This document shows, one piece after another, positions 45,162 through 54,078 of a stretch of 64,000 bases of DNA (position 1 is the first letter of the stretch; every line of letters starts with the position of its first letter). The stretch is from Planctomycetota bacterium (GTDB lineage: Bacteria; Planctomycetota; Planctomycetia; JALXBF01), in NCBI GenBank assembly GCA_026991575.1, contig JALXBF010000181.1, forward strand, positions 1 to 64,000, read 5' to 3'. The notes beneath the pieces were generated by a model. That model saw nothing but the letters and a program-made list of their open reading frames with translations, did not search any database and had not been told where the DNA came from. The position numbers and the translations under genes were made by a program.

Positions 45162-46596
45162 CGGCTGCCAGAGCTTGTGGCGCGGTACGGGAGCCCGTTA
45201 GCCAGGCAGGCCGCAGCAGGGCGATGATTCCAATCGCAGCGTAGACCGCCTGGAATGCCTCCACCGGCAGCCGGAACCGGATCGAGACGATCGTCAGTGT
45301 GTGGAACAGACAGACCGCCGCGTACGCGGCCGGCAAAGGCCAAAGACGTCGCCACAGCTGACGGCCACGCCAGAGTCCCAGCAGACTCAGGGCCACGAAC
45401 AAAGCATGATATGCCCGGTACGCGGGCAGCCGTGTTCGAGGATTGGTCTCGTCGAACAGCAGGAAGTAACGCAGACGCTGCAAGCACAGGCGGACGTAGT
45501 GGTCCGGGTGGTGCCGGATGTAGTCCAGCACGGCATGCAACAGGAATTGGCATCGTTCCGGTTCGCTCAGCGTCGCCAGACGCTGCCGCTCGGACGGTGT
45601 CAGCACCATGTCGTCAATGTAGCGGGTCTCGTGGCGCGCTTTCCAGAGCGTCTCGGTCAGCTCGCGCAACCCGCCGCGGGCCATTGCCACCAGGTCGTCT
45701 GCCTCGGCCCGGGGGATCTTGTCCGTGCCCCATGACCGAGGGTGATTGCCCTGCCAGAACGCATAGCCGAATGTGCTCTTGATCGGAATGAACCTGCCGA
45801 AGACCGCGTAGTTCCGCACCAACCAGGGCAACGGCAGGAGGACGGCGACGCTTGCTGCGATTACGATCGCACGCAGACGCACGCCGAGCGGTGTGGCGCG
45901 GTTGCATTGGGGGGGACGCCAGCATAAGGCCGTGAGAATGGCGACAAAGAAGACCAGGCCGAGGATGGGATCGGTCAAAAGGGTGAGCCCCCCTAGCAGG
46001 CCGAGGAATACGGCTTTCAGAGCGACCGTCCGCGCTACGGGCTGGGGGCCCAGTTCGGTCAGAGACAGCCCCGAGTGAATCAGCAAGGCTGCCTCCAGCG
46101 AAAGCAACGTGATCGGCTGCAGATGAGTGACGGCGTAGACCAGCGTGGGATGCAGCGCGGTTGTCCATCCGGCGAGCCAACCTATAACCGGCCGTTCCGG
46201 CACCATGCGCCAACAGATTGCCGCAACCAGCAGCGGTAACCAGGCACCCAGAACTGCCTGGATCAGCTGAAGCCACAAAGCTGCCGCAGCGTTCTGAACG
46301 CCAAGGGCCAGGTAGGCGATGGCCACGAGCGACGGATAGACCGGAGCCTGACTGGCGGTCGGTCCGAACATCCCGAGGAATTCGATGCTGAAGCCCCGGC
46401 CAGTCACGAGGTTCGCAGCAATCTGACCGTACTCGTACCAGACGTTCGGCAGCAGATAGCTGCGCGCGGTTTGGACCACAGCCACCCTGACGATGGCCGC
46501 GCCAAGAAACAGCGCGCAGAGCCCGATGAACCGGCTGCGAGCTGGGCCGGCGAGTTCCTCGCTGAGATTGCTGCTTCTCACAAGGACCCCTGGCAT
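45100..46596 (-). CDS. GT39/ArnT-like membrane glycosyltransferase
   Basis: 498 residues, with about ten to twelve membrane segments (for example FIGLCALFLGAAIVRVAVV, AAAIALLLPLPWLVRNYAVFG-like, LFVALSLLGLW). The first periplasmic loop carries the acidic-type motif region (YEYGQIAANLVTGRGFSIEFLG), typical of PMT_2/GT39-like enzymes that move a sugar from a polyprenyl-phosphate donor onto a lipid or protein on the outer side of the membrane. Such enzymes glycosylate lipid A, teichoic-acid-like polymers or proteins. Donor and acceptor are unknown. Its 3' end overlaps the GNAT gene by at least 26 nt. Confidence 0.82.
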   Translation of the reverse strand: MPGVLVRSSNLSEELAGPARSRFIGLCALFLGAAIVRVAVVQTARSYLLPNVWYEYGQIAANLVTGRGFSIEFLGMFGPTASQAPVYPSLVAIAYLALGVQNAAAALWLQLIQAVLGAWLPLLVAAICWRMVPERPVIGWLAGWTTALHPTLVYAVTHLQPITLLSLEAALLIHSGLSLTELGPQPVARTVALKAVFLGLLGGLTLLTDPILGLVFFVAILTALCWRPPQCNRATPLGVRLRAIVIAASVAVLLPLPWLVRNYAVFGRFIPIKSTFGYAFWQGNHPRSWGTDKIPRAEADDLVAMARGGLRELTETLWKARHETRYIDDMVLTPSERQRLATLSEPERCQFLLHAVLDYIRHHPDHYVRLCLQRLRYFLLFDETNPRTRLPAYRAYHALFVALSLLGLWRGRQLWRRLWPLPAAYAAVCLFHTLTIVSIRFRLPVEAFQAVYAAIGIIALLRPAWLTGSRTAPQALAAVDDAVLTEEGDQDSCSKRAA

Positions 46597-47034
46597 GCGA
46601 TGTCCGCCCGTGGGGTGCGCTGGGTGCGCACGTTTCTGGCCGCCCGCGCCGGGTTCCTTAGGCGGGGAGCGCCGGCGGCGTGCTGTGCCACCAGTTATGC
46701 CACCCGGCGCGTACCAATGGCGCTGTGGTCCGTGTGGTACGGTTTCTTCCCGGTATCATCAAGATGCCTTCGCCACGGAGCACCGGGGGGCCGCCTCTGC
46801 CGTGACTTCGTGAAATCGAAACGAAAATCCCTTGGCCTCCCCAGCGTGCGCTGAGATCGCGCAGAACTGGTCGCCCCTTGCTCGTGGGCATGCGCGGCGG
46901 CCCTCGAGTACGGATGGCGTCGGTACCCGTGGTCGTCGGGATCACGCGGAGCCGGTGCTCGGCGCTATCGAGCGTGCGGCTAGACTTGATGGGTGCTTCA
47001 TGGCGTAGCCGAAGGAGCGACGATCGAGGGCGGG
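46597..47034. other. Gene-free divergent gap
   Basis: 438 nt between divergent starts. I see no recognised gene, RNA or strong perfect hairpin. It should contain the promoters of the glycosyltransferase/GNAT pair and of the ABC-2-type gene; no convincing hexamer pair stands out. Confidence 0.45.
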
Positions 47035-49062
47035 ATGCCGGGGGATGTGATGTGGGCTCTGGTGGGCAAAGAACTTAGGCAACTCAGCCAGCACTGGCTG
47101 TGCTTCGCGCTGCGCGTCGTGCCAGCTGCTGTCGTGCTGGCGCATTGTTTCGCGCAGGAGCAACCGGCGACGATTCACGGGTATCAGCGGTTCGTCCGTG
47201 AGGTTTACAAAGCAGTGGGGGCCGTCGAGTTCGTTGCCCTGGGGGTCTTGCTCTTCTGGGTCGCCCCGGCTCTAACTCAAGAGCGCGAGCGCGGCACGCT
47301 GCCTTTGCTGCTGTTAACAAGCTTTAGTCCAGCAACCATCGCGCTGGCAAAAGCCGCTAGCCGGATGGCTCTGCTGGGCGTGCCCGCGTTGACCATGACC
47401 GGCGTGGTCTTCCTGCTGACGTTATTGGGTGGGCTTGAACCGGCTCAGTTCCTCCGGCTCCAGGCGGCATACGTGGTGACGGGGCTGTTCACCGTGTCCT
47501 TCGCCGTGGCCATATCGGCGCGGAGCCGAACGACGGTCAGCGCCGTGACGATGTTGGTCGCGTGGTCATTGCTGCTGTGGATGCTCGTGCCGGCAGCGGT
47601 TCTCAGCGTTACGGAAGCGTTGATCAGGCAACCGGATTACCAGCTCTACCTGATGCCCCTACACCTGCCCGCATTGGTCAGTATCGTGCTAGACCCTCTG
47701 GGATATGCCTCGGTTATATCTGCCGGCACTTGGTGGCTGCTACCGGCTGGATTCGCGCTCCATCTACTGGCGGCCGCCGGCCTGTTGGGGTGTGCGGGGC
47801 GCTGGGTGGCCAATCGGGAACTGCTGTGGCGGCCGCCGGAACGGCCTGTCGTTTCAGGGCAACGGTGGTGGACGCGGGCGTACTGGAAGCGGGTCGGACT
47901 GCCATTACGACGCTGGCTGCGCGGCCGACTGGCCGCAGTGGCTGACTTGGTCGAGCGGGCGGGCGTCCCCGGCGTGCTGACGCTGCGAGCCGTGGTGGGC
48001 AATCCATACGACTCACGGGGCTCACTAGGGATGTTCGTTCTTGCCATCACCGCGCTGCCGATGGGAGCGCTGCTGCTTTCCGAGGCTGAGCCACCCTGGG
48101 ACCTCGTGGCGCTGGCGCTGATACTTGCGGTTCCCGCATTGCTCGTACTGCCAGCCGCTCCGGGAGTTGCGTGCGCCATGCTGGGCGTCGCCCTCGGGCT
48201 ACAGCCCCAGGATGTGTTCCACGAGATTACCGAGGATGTGCTGGCGACGGCGGTGGTCGTGGCAGCGCCGGTCTTGTGGGCGACTGCGGCCGCGGGCTTG
48301 GTCCGCGACCGGACCAGTGCCATGCTCGAAGTACTCAACGCCACCCCGCTGTCCGCCACGACGCTCACGGCGATACCTGTCGCATGTGCCGCTCGGGCAG
48401 CAGTGCCTGTCTTAGCCCTCGTGGCCGGGGCTCTGGCCACCCATCTTGCGGTCGTCCTCCAGCCGGAGCTGTCGGGAGGCGGGCACGAAAGGGCTGATGA
48501 CGTCTGGTTCACCACTGCGAACCTAGCGATGTGGTGGTTTGAAACGCTGCTGGACCTGATCATGGGGCTGGTGGTAGCCGTGGCTTTCGGCCTGGTAGCG
48601 AAGCGAACCGGGGGCGCTGTCTCGATGGTTGCGGGCGCGTACGCGTTGACATGGCTGATGTTGATCGCGGCGGACCAATCTCCGTTTCTTCGGCCGGTTT
48701 ACGTGTTCCCGAGCGTTGGCCTGGTTTGCCTGGTGGTCGGCAGCTTGCTGCGAAACCGGACATGGCACGTCTGGCTAAGCGGCACGGGGCTGTTGTGGTT
48801 CTTGGGGGCCGCACCGGCGCTGGCTGTGGAGTTGATGCCCCGTCTGCACACGCAGTCGCTTGCCTCACCTGCTTGGTGGCGCTGGTGGATGCTGTACCCG
48901 CTTAACGTATTTCGCCAGATTGCACCGCTTGGGCAAAGCGCCACGGTCTTGTTCCTGCACGCCGTGGTGGCCTGTATTCTGCTGGCTTGGCTCTGCGCGA
49001 ATTACGAGGCGTGGACGGGGCGACCAGCCGGCGCCACCGCGCCACGCCCCGCGGGGCACTAA
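47035..49062 (+). CDS. ABC-2-type transporter permease-like protein without adjacent ATPase
   Basis: About 675 residues; start is ambiguous between ATG 46993, 47035 and 47050, the last two with G-rich stretches close by. After the N-terminal cytoplasmic strand (WALVGKELRQLSQHW) come membrane segments and the ABC-2 motif QERERGTLPLLLLTSFSPATIALAKA. A second half repeats the membrane pattern (VRDRTSAMLEVLNATPLSATTLTAIP again with E-x-L-x-x-T-P-L-S). The two-fold repeat of the permease motif in one chain resembles planctomycete ABC-2 permeases of about 650-700 residues. No ATP-binding cassette gene lies on either side, so the ATPase must be elsewhere. Export of a lipid or surface polymer is possible. 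Confidence 0.8.
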   Translation: MPGDVMWALVGKELRQLSQHWLCFALRVVPAAVVLAHCFAQEQPATIHGYQRFVREVYKAVGAVEFVALGVLLFWVAPALTQERERGTLPLLLLTSFSPATIALAKAASRMALLGVPALTMTGVVFLLTLLGGLEPAQFLRLQAAYVVTGLFTVSFAVAISARSRTTVSAVTMLVAWSLLLWMLVPAAVLSVTEALIRQPDYQLYLMPLHLPALVSIVLDPLGYASVISAGTWWLLPAGFALHLLAAAGLLGCAGRWVANRELLWRPPERPVVSGQRWWTRAYWKRVGLPLRRWLRGRLAAVADLVERAGVPGVLTLRAVVGNPYDSRGSLGMFVLAITALPMGALLLSEAEPPWDLVALALILAVPALLVLPAAPGVACAMLGVALGLQPQDVFHEITEDVLATAVVVAAPVLWATAAAGLVRDRTSAMLEVLNATPLSATTLTAIPVACAARAAVPVLALVAGALATHLAVVLQPELSGGGHERADDVWFTTANLAMWWFETLLDLIMGLVVAVAFGLVAKRTGGAVSMVAGAYALTWLMLIAADQSPFLRPVYVFPSVGLVCLVVGSLLRNRTWHVWLSGTGLLWFLGAAPALAVELMPRLHTQSLASPAWWRWWMLYPLNVFRQIAPLGQSATVLFLHAVVACILLAWLCANYEAWTGRPAGATAPRPAGH

Positions 49063-49497
49063 GCTCGGGCACACTGGTACGTTCGCTGGATGAGGGCACG
49101 TCTGCTGGCATGTGGGCACAGGAGCGGCGTGCCCAGTGCGCGCGATTGTCGACGAGGACGCGACACGACCCACCGGGCGGATCGTCGCATGCCCGGTACT
49201 CTTGTTCACAGCGTCCGACCGACCGTTACCTGGATGGGGCGGCGTGACCCGGGGGCGGGCCAGGGCGCGGGCAGGAGCATCCTGTCTGGGAACGAGCTCT
49301 GCTCGGCTGCGCACCGGTGCCATGCACCGGGCGAACGGCAACCGGTCTACACCTGGTCGCAGGCTTGGCACAGCGGCCGAGCAGCTGGTTGGCACGCACT
49401 TTCCGGGCCGCTCGTCCCGGGCGACTGCCGTATTGCGCGTGCTAGGGGCGAAAGCAGAGCGGCCCACCGCCCACTTAAGCCCGGCAAATGGTCTGCT
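49063..49497. other. Gene-free gap between convergent genes
   Basis: 435 nt between the ABC-2-type gene and the end of the M2-type peptidase gene. A hairpin lies at 49113-49135. The remainder contains no gene that I recognise. Confidence 0.45.
49113..49135 (+). terminator. Hairpin after the ABC-2-type gene
   Basis: TGGGCAC (49113-49119) pairs with GTGCCCA (49129-49135) around a 9-nt loop, 50 nt past the stop. No T-run, so a moderate terminator candidate. Confidence 0.42.
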
Positions 49498-51222
49498 TCA
49501 TCGAATGTCTTCGGCGAAGGCCAGCGGGGTCAGCGCTTGGCCTGTCGCTGCGCGCGTCAGTTCGTTCCATGGCAGCATGCGGCCATGACCGAACACGCGT
49601 TCCCTGAGGAACTCGCCAACCTTCGGGTTGCCTGTGTAGATGAACTCAGCAGGGGCACGGTCTGGTGCAAGCGCTCGGACCATCGCGTGGTGGACCTGCG
49701 AGGCGAACATCTCGCCCATCATGTAATTGTGGTAGTACGCCGGTGCGGCCACGATGTGAATCTTGCTGGCGTAGTCCGGTTCGTCGCGCCCCTCCGGTGG
49801 CGTGATGCCCTGATAGCGTTGCACCATCTGCCACCAGAGTCGGTTCAAGTCCTGATCGGGATTCTTGTACAGCTCCCGCTCAAACCGCAGCATTACCTGA
49901 CACCACCGAGAGAAGATCAGCATCTGGTAGCGGAGCATGTCGCGGCCGGCCTGTTCGATCTGCTCCGACGTCAGCCCGTCGGGCAACTTGTCACCGACCA
50001 CGCCTACGCTCTGCATCCAGCTGAGACGCTTTGACAAGCGGCCGAACATCATTGCGATCCCTTCGGTGGCGAGGATATGTGCTTCGGTGCGGAGCAGGTA
50101 AGGCAGTCTTCGGGGCACGTACTTGGAGTAGACCGCGTGCCCCAGTTCATGGAGCATCGTCTCCATCCAACGTTCGCTCGGCACAACATTCGCCAGGACG
50201 CGGACGTCTCCCTCGCGGTCGATGTCGATACAGAACGCGTGCGGGCTCTTGCCCGGCTTCTCGAACAGGTCGCTACGGTCGAGCACGTCGCGGACGTCCA
50301 GCCCGATCCCGGCGAAGAACTCGCGGCAAACCTGAACGATGTTGGTACGACGGTACAGTTCGTCAAAGTCCACGTCGAAGATGTTGGGGGCTTCCTGGAA
50401 GAACGGGTCATGGTAGTGCCACGGCCGGAGCTCGTCGGGGCTGATACCGTAGTCCCGCGCCAACCGCTCGTCGATCGCTCGCTTTACGGCCAGGAAGGGC
50501 TCGCGGGTGAGTTCATCGAGTTCGTCGAAGAGACGCAAGATCTCGTTCGGCTGCTGTTCGTTGATGACAAGCATCATGTCGTGGAAGTTGTCGAAGCCCA
50601 ACTTGCGTGCGGCTTGATTACGCAGCTGGATCAGTTCCTTGAGGTCTTTCTCCACCACGCGGCCCACGCGTTTGCTGGCCTCCCACACTCTGCGGCGGTA
50701 ATCGCTGTCCTTCGACTCACGCAACACCTGGCGCACCTGGTTATCCGTCAGCTTCTTGCCGTCTACTTCCGGGCGAAACACGTTGAACGCACGCTCGACG
50801 GCGTTTTCCTTGCGCGTGATCTGCTTCAGTAGCTCCGGATCCAGCTGCTTCGGCAGATAGGTCAGGTACATGACCTGGATCTGGCGGGCAAGCACCGGAT
50901 TGCGAATGGATCGGCTTTCGACTAGAGATTTCAAGCGCGCGAACACCTCCCGATCAGACAGCGCCAGGTCATACTGGTTCTGGATGCGTTCCTTTTCGCG
51001 GTACGCCTCCTCAGTACCGCTGATGTTTGCCTGCCACCAGGCCCTGGCAAGCTGTATCTCGAGGGGCCGGATCTTTTGTTCGTAGAGCCGGACGAGTTCG
51101 ATGGCTTGCTCGTCGGCCGAGTCGCCCCGCGCTCGCGCTGCCCAAACCAGACTCGCAACCATGATCAGCGTGGCCACTGCGAGTGCTGCCAGCGTTGCCC
51201 ATTTGGACTCGAGCCACATCAC
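49498..51222 (-). CDS. M2-type (ACE-like) metallopeptidase, membrane-anchored
   Basis: 574 residues; GTG 51222 is chosen because GGGAGG lies 8 nt upstream (ATG 51219 is one codon further in). Residues 8-30 form a membrane anchor or uncleaved signal. The mature start LVRLYEQKIRPLEIQLARAW, then WQANISGTEEAYREKERI, resembles the N-terminal helices of the peptidyl-dipeptidase (M2, ACE-like) family. The zinc motif is HELGH in METMLHELGHAVYSKYV (near residue 357), and LATEGIAMMFGRLSKRL supplies the third ligand Glu. M3 oligopeptidase remains an alternative, as the families share this fold. It probably trims peptides in the periplasm. The C-terminus is far shorter than the two-domain animal enzymes. 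Confidence 0.8.
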   Translation of the reverse strand: MMWLESKWATLAALAVATLIMVASLVWAARARGDSADEQAIELVRLYEQKIRPLEIQLARAWWQANISGTEEAYREKERIQNQYDLALSDREVFARLKSLVESRSIRNPVLARQIQVMYLTYLPKQLDPELLKQITRKENAVERAFNVFRPEVDGKKLTDNQVRQVLRESKDSDYRRRVWEASKRVGRVVEKDLKELIQLRNQAARKLGFDNFHDMMLVINEQQPNEILRLFDELDELTREPFLAVKRAIDERLARDYGISPDELRPWHYHDPFFQEAPNIFDVDFDELYRRTNIVQVCREFFAGIGLDVRDVLDRSDLFEKPGKSPHAFCIDIDREGDVRVLANVVPSERWMETMLHELGHAVYSKYVPRRLPYLLRTEAHILATEGIAMMFGRLSKRLSWMQSVGVVGDKLPDGLTSEQIEQAGRDMLRYQMLIFSRWCQVMLRFERELYKNPDQDLNRLWWQMVQRYQGITPPEGRDEPDYASKIHIVAAPAYYHNYMMGEMFASQVHHAMVRALAPDRAPAEFIYTGNPKVGEFLRERVFGHGRMLPWNELTRAATGQALTPLAFAEDIR

Positions 51223-51571
51223 GTCGTCAGCCTCCCACGATGCGTTGGCGTGTTTGGCCTTCGTGCGTCTGGCGGATTGTACCGCAACCGCCTGGCCGCA
51301 GCGCCGCCGTGGGGACTAGCCGCCGCCGACGGGCAACGGAACCGCCGGGGGCCGGACCGCGCTCGGGGAACCGGCAGGCGGTCTGAGAGAGCACGCAGCA
51401 GAAGTGCCCGGTTCGCGGTGCTTGTTCCCGGGGGGGGCCGCACCCCCGGTGGGCGGGATATGATGGCATCAGGTGCCGGTCGGCGCGCGGTGCATGCCGC
51501 TTGCGCCTGGTTCGGCGGGGCCGTTGTCGGAGGGTGTCGCCACGGCGGCCGGTCAGAGCGTGCCGAGGGTG
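51223..51571. other. Gene-free gap between topA cluster end and M2-type gene
   Basis: 349 nt, both neighbours on the minus strand. It holds a G-rich hairpin at 51428-51449 and a TACAAT on the minus strand near 51280 that lacks a good -35. No gene recognised. Confidence 0.45.
51428..51449 (-). terminator. G-rich hairpin 120 nt after the nucleotide-sugar dehydrogenase gene
   Basis: CCGGGGG (51428-51434) pairs with CCCCCGG (51443-51449). The position fits the end of the topA cluster transcript, but no T-run follows. Confidence 0.4.
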
Positions 51572-52882
51572 TCAGGCGAAGCGGATCTTCTCACGACCTT
51601 CACGCACGTCGGCCGTTGCGTTCCGGGTATCGACCACGAGCCTGGAATGACGCACGATGAAGTGCCAGTCGTAGGCGGAGTGGTCGGTGAGGATGAGGAC
51701 GCAGTCCTGGGCCCTGAGAAGCTGCTCGGTCAGAGGCACGCTGTCCATCTGGATGTGGTGGTGACGCATGCGCGGTAGGGTCGGGATATGCGGATCGTTG
51801 TAGCTGACAATCGCACCTCGCTCCATCAGCATTTCCATGATCGGGAACGATGGGCTCTCGCGCGGGTCATCAACGTCCTTCTTGTACGCCACGCCGAGGA
51901 CCAGTATCTTGGAGCCTTTCACAGGTTTGGCGTGTTCGTTCAGGTAGTCCGCAACTTTGTTGACCACATACCGGGGCATCGACGTGTTGACTTCACCGGC
52001 TAGCTCGATGAATCGAGTGGTGAAGCCGTAGCGACGGGCGATCCAGGTCAGGTAGAAGGGGTCGATCGGGATACAATGGCCCCCCAATCCGGGGCCCGGG
52101 TAGAACGGCTGGAACCCGAACGGCTTGGTTGCCGCTGCCCGGATGACCTCCCAGACGTCGATTCCCATCCGCTGGAAGAGCACTTTGAGCTCGTTGACCA
52201 GGGCGATGTTCACGGCGCGGTAGGTGTTCTCCAGGATCTTGCATGCTTCGGCTGCTCGTGTACTCGAGACGGGCACGACTTCGACGACCACCGAAGAGTA
52301 CAGCGCGCAGGCCAACTCGAGGCTCTCGCGGTCGATGCCGCCGACCACCTTGGGAATCGTGCCGGCTGAGTACTTCGGATTGCCCGGATCTTCCCGTTCG
52401 GGGCTATACGCCAGGTAGAAGTCGCGCCCGACCTTCAGACCGCTTCGCTCCAGAATTGGCAGCAGCACATCATCGGTCGTACCAGGATAGGTGGTACTTT
52501 CCAGAATGACGAGCTGGCCGCGCCGGAGTCGCCTGGAGATTGCCTCAGCGGTGCTTACCACAGCCGAGAGGTCGGGTTCGCGGTACGGGTTCAAGGGCGT
52601 GGGCACGCAGATGACGATGACATCTGGTTCGTCGAGTCGCGACAGGTCGGAGGTGGCCTCAAAGCGACCGGACTGGACTAGGTCGCGAATCTGCTCGGAC
52701 GGAATGTGCCCGATGTAGCTCTTGCCCTGGCGCAGTTGGGCTACCTTGGCGTCGTCGACGTCGAACCCGATCACGCGGTAGCCGCCCTTGGTGAAGAGCC
52801 GCACCAGTGGCAGACCGACGTAACCGAGCCCGATGACCGCAACGGTAGCCTTGCGGGATTGGATCAGTTCACGCAACGACAT
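51572..52882 (-). CDS. Nucleotide-sugar (UDP-GlcNAc/ManNAc type) 6-dehydrogenase
   Basis: 436 residues from ATG 52882; GGAAGGG lies 8 nt upstream, and the open frame continuing further is a non-coding extension. The N-terminal NAD domain begins AVIGLGYVGLPLVRLF. The central domain has GRDFYLAYSPEREDPGN, and the active site block GGHCIPIDPFYL contains the nucleophilic Cys. The C-terminal NDP-sugar domain has ILVLGVAYKKDVDDPRESPS. This matches the WbpA/WecC group that oxidises UDP-N-acetylhexosamine to the uronic acid. It follows the DegT-type gene by 22 nt on the same strand; together they would make modified nucleotide sugars for surface glycans. Exact sugar is not readable from sequence. Confidence 0.94.
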   Translation of the reverse strand: MSLRELIQSRKATVAVIGLGYVGLPLVRLFTKGGYRVIGFDVDDAKVAQLRQGKSYIGHIPSEQIRDLVQSGRFEATSDLSRLDEPDVIVICVPTPLNPYREPDLSAVVSTAEAISRRLRRGQLVILESTTYPGTTDDVLLPILERSGLKVGRDFYLAYSPEREDPGNPKYSAGTIPKVVGGIDRESLELACALYSSVVVEVVPVSSTRAAEACKILENTYRAVNIALVNELKVLFQRMGIDVWEVIRAAATKPFGFQPFYPGPGLGGHCIPIDPFYLTWIARRYGFTTRFIELAGEVNTSMPRYVVNKVADYLNEHAKPVKGSKILVLGVAYKKDVDDPRESPSFPIMEMLMERGAIVSYNDPHIPTLPRMRHHHIQMDSVPLTEQLLRAQDCVLILTDHSAYDWHFIVRHSRLVVDTRNATADVREGREKIRFA

Positions 52883-52904
52883 GGACGAGCCCTTCCGGTC
52901 TTGG

Positions 52905-54041
52905 TCAATGCCCCCGAAAGTATTCAGCGATTGCCTCGACCACGTAAGCCTGCTGGCTTTCGGTGAGTTCTGGGTAAACCGGCAGAGCGAGCGATTCTTC
53001 CGCGGCCGCCTCTGCGTGCGGGAACTGCCCTTTCTGATATCCGAGGAACGCCAGCGCCTCCTGCAGGTGAAGGGGAACGGGGTAGTAGACCTCCGTGCCG
53101 ATCCCTCGCTTACGCAGATGCTCGCGTAAAGGATCGCGGTGAACTGCCGGCACACAGATCACATACTGGTTGAAGACGTGCCGGACGTGTGACGGCCCCG
53201 GGTCGGGCAAGGCCACGGCATCGAACAGGTTGTGTGCTTCGAACAGCTGATGATAGCGCGCCGCGTTGCGGCGACGCGCCTCGTTCCACTGTTCCAGATA
53301 CTTGAGCTTTACCGCGAGCACAGCTGCTTGAAGCGCGTCGAGTCGCGAGTTCCAGCCGAGCCAGCGGTGGTAGTAGCGCTGTTCCATGCCATGTACGCGG
53401 AGCGCGCGGATTTTGCGGGCCAGTTCCGGGTTGTTCGTGGTCACCGCACCGCCGTCGCCGAAGCCGCCCAGGTTCTTTGACGGGAAGAAACTGAACGCGC
53501 CTGTGGCGCCCAGCGATCCAGTCCGTTGGCCGTGCCACTCGGCGCCGATCGCCTGGCACGCATCCTCGATCACGTCCACGCCGTGCCGGGCTGCTGCCTC
53601 CAGCAGCGGTCCCATCTCAGCTGGCCGGCCGAAGAGGTGAATGGGCAGGATGGCGCGTGTTCTCGGACCGATCGCGGCGATTGCTTCTTCTACATTGATG
53701 TTGAACGTATAGGGGTCGATGTCGACGAAGACGGGCCGTGCCCCCGCGCGCACAATGGATCCGACCGTGGCGAAGAACGTGTAAGGAGTCGTGATCACTT
53801 CGGTGCCAGGGCCGGCGTCGCAGGCCACAAGCGACAGCAACAGCGCGTCGGTGCCCGAAGCACAACCGATTGCGTACTCGACCTGGCAGTATGCCGCCAG
53901 TTCCCCCTCAAAGCGCTCAACTTCTTCACCGAGGACGAACTGCTGAGACTCAACCACGCGGTCGATCGCGGCGCGGATTTCCTGCGCAATCTTCGCGTAC
54001 TGCGCCCGCAGATCGAGCAGGGGAACGACCATCTCTGCCAT
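52905..54041 (-). CDS. DegT/DnrJ/EryC1-type sugar aminotransferase
   Basis: 378 residues. PLP-dependent fold type I: VPLLDLRAQYAKIAQEIRAAIDRVVES opens the protein, SGTDALLLSL and FFATVGSIVRAGARPVFVDID follow, and the PLP lysine sits in FFPSKNLGGFGDGGAV. Family members transaminate keto-sugars linked to UDP or dTDP, in the WbpE-like sense of making amino-uronic sugars together with a 6-dehydrogenase, which is the next gene. The start codon at 54041 lies 37 nt beyond the topA stop, so the three genes may be one transcription unit. No strong Shine-Dalgarno seen; ATG 54032 is an alternative start. Confidence 0.94.
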   Translation of the reverse strand: MAEMVVPLLDLRAQYAKIAQEIRAAIDRVVESQQFVLGEEVERFEGELAAYCQVEYAIGCASGTDALLLSLVACDAGPGTEVITTPYTFFATVGSIVRAGARPVFVDIDPYTFNINVEEAIAAIGPRTRAILPIHLFGRPAEMGPLLEAAARHGVDVIEDACQAIGAEWHGQRTGSLGATGAFSFFPSKNLGGFGDGGAVTTNNPELARKIRALRVHGMEQRYYHRWLGWNSRLDALQAAVLAVKLKYLEQWNEARRRNAARYHQLFEAHNLFDAVALPDPGPSHVRHVFNQYVICVPAVHRDPLREHLRKRGIGTEVYYPVPLHLQEALAFLGYQKGQFPHAEAAAEESLALPVYPELTESQQAYVVEAIAEYFRGH

Positions 54042-54078
54042 CGGCTAGCCGTCCTGAGAGAAACTCGCAGTTTGGCGC

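Noticed and set aside
47646-48563. 305-codon minus-strand frame inside the ABC-2-type gene
   Set aside because: Ser/Thr/Ala/Arg-rich shadow of a hydrophobic coding region.
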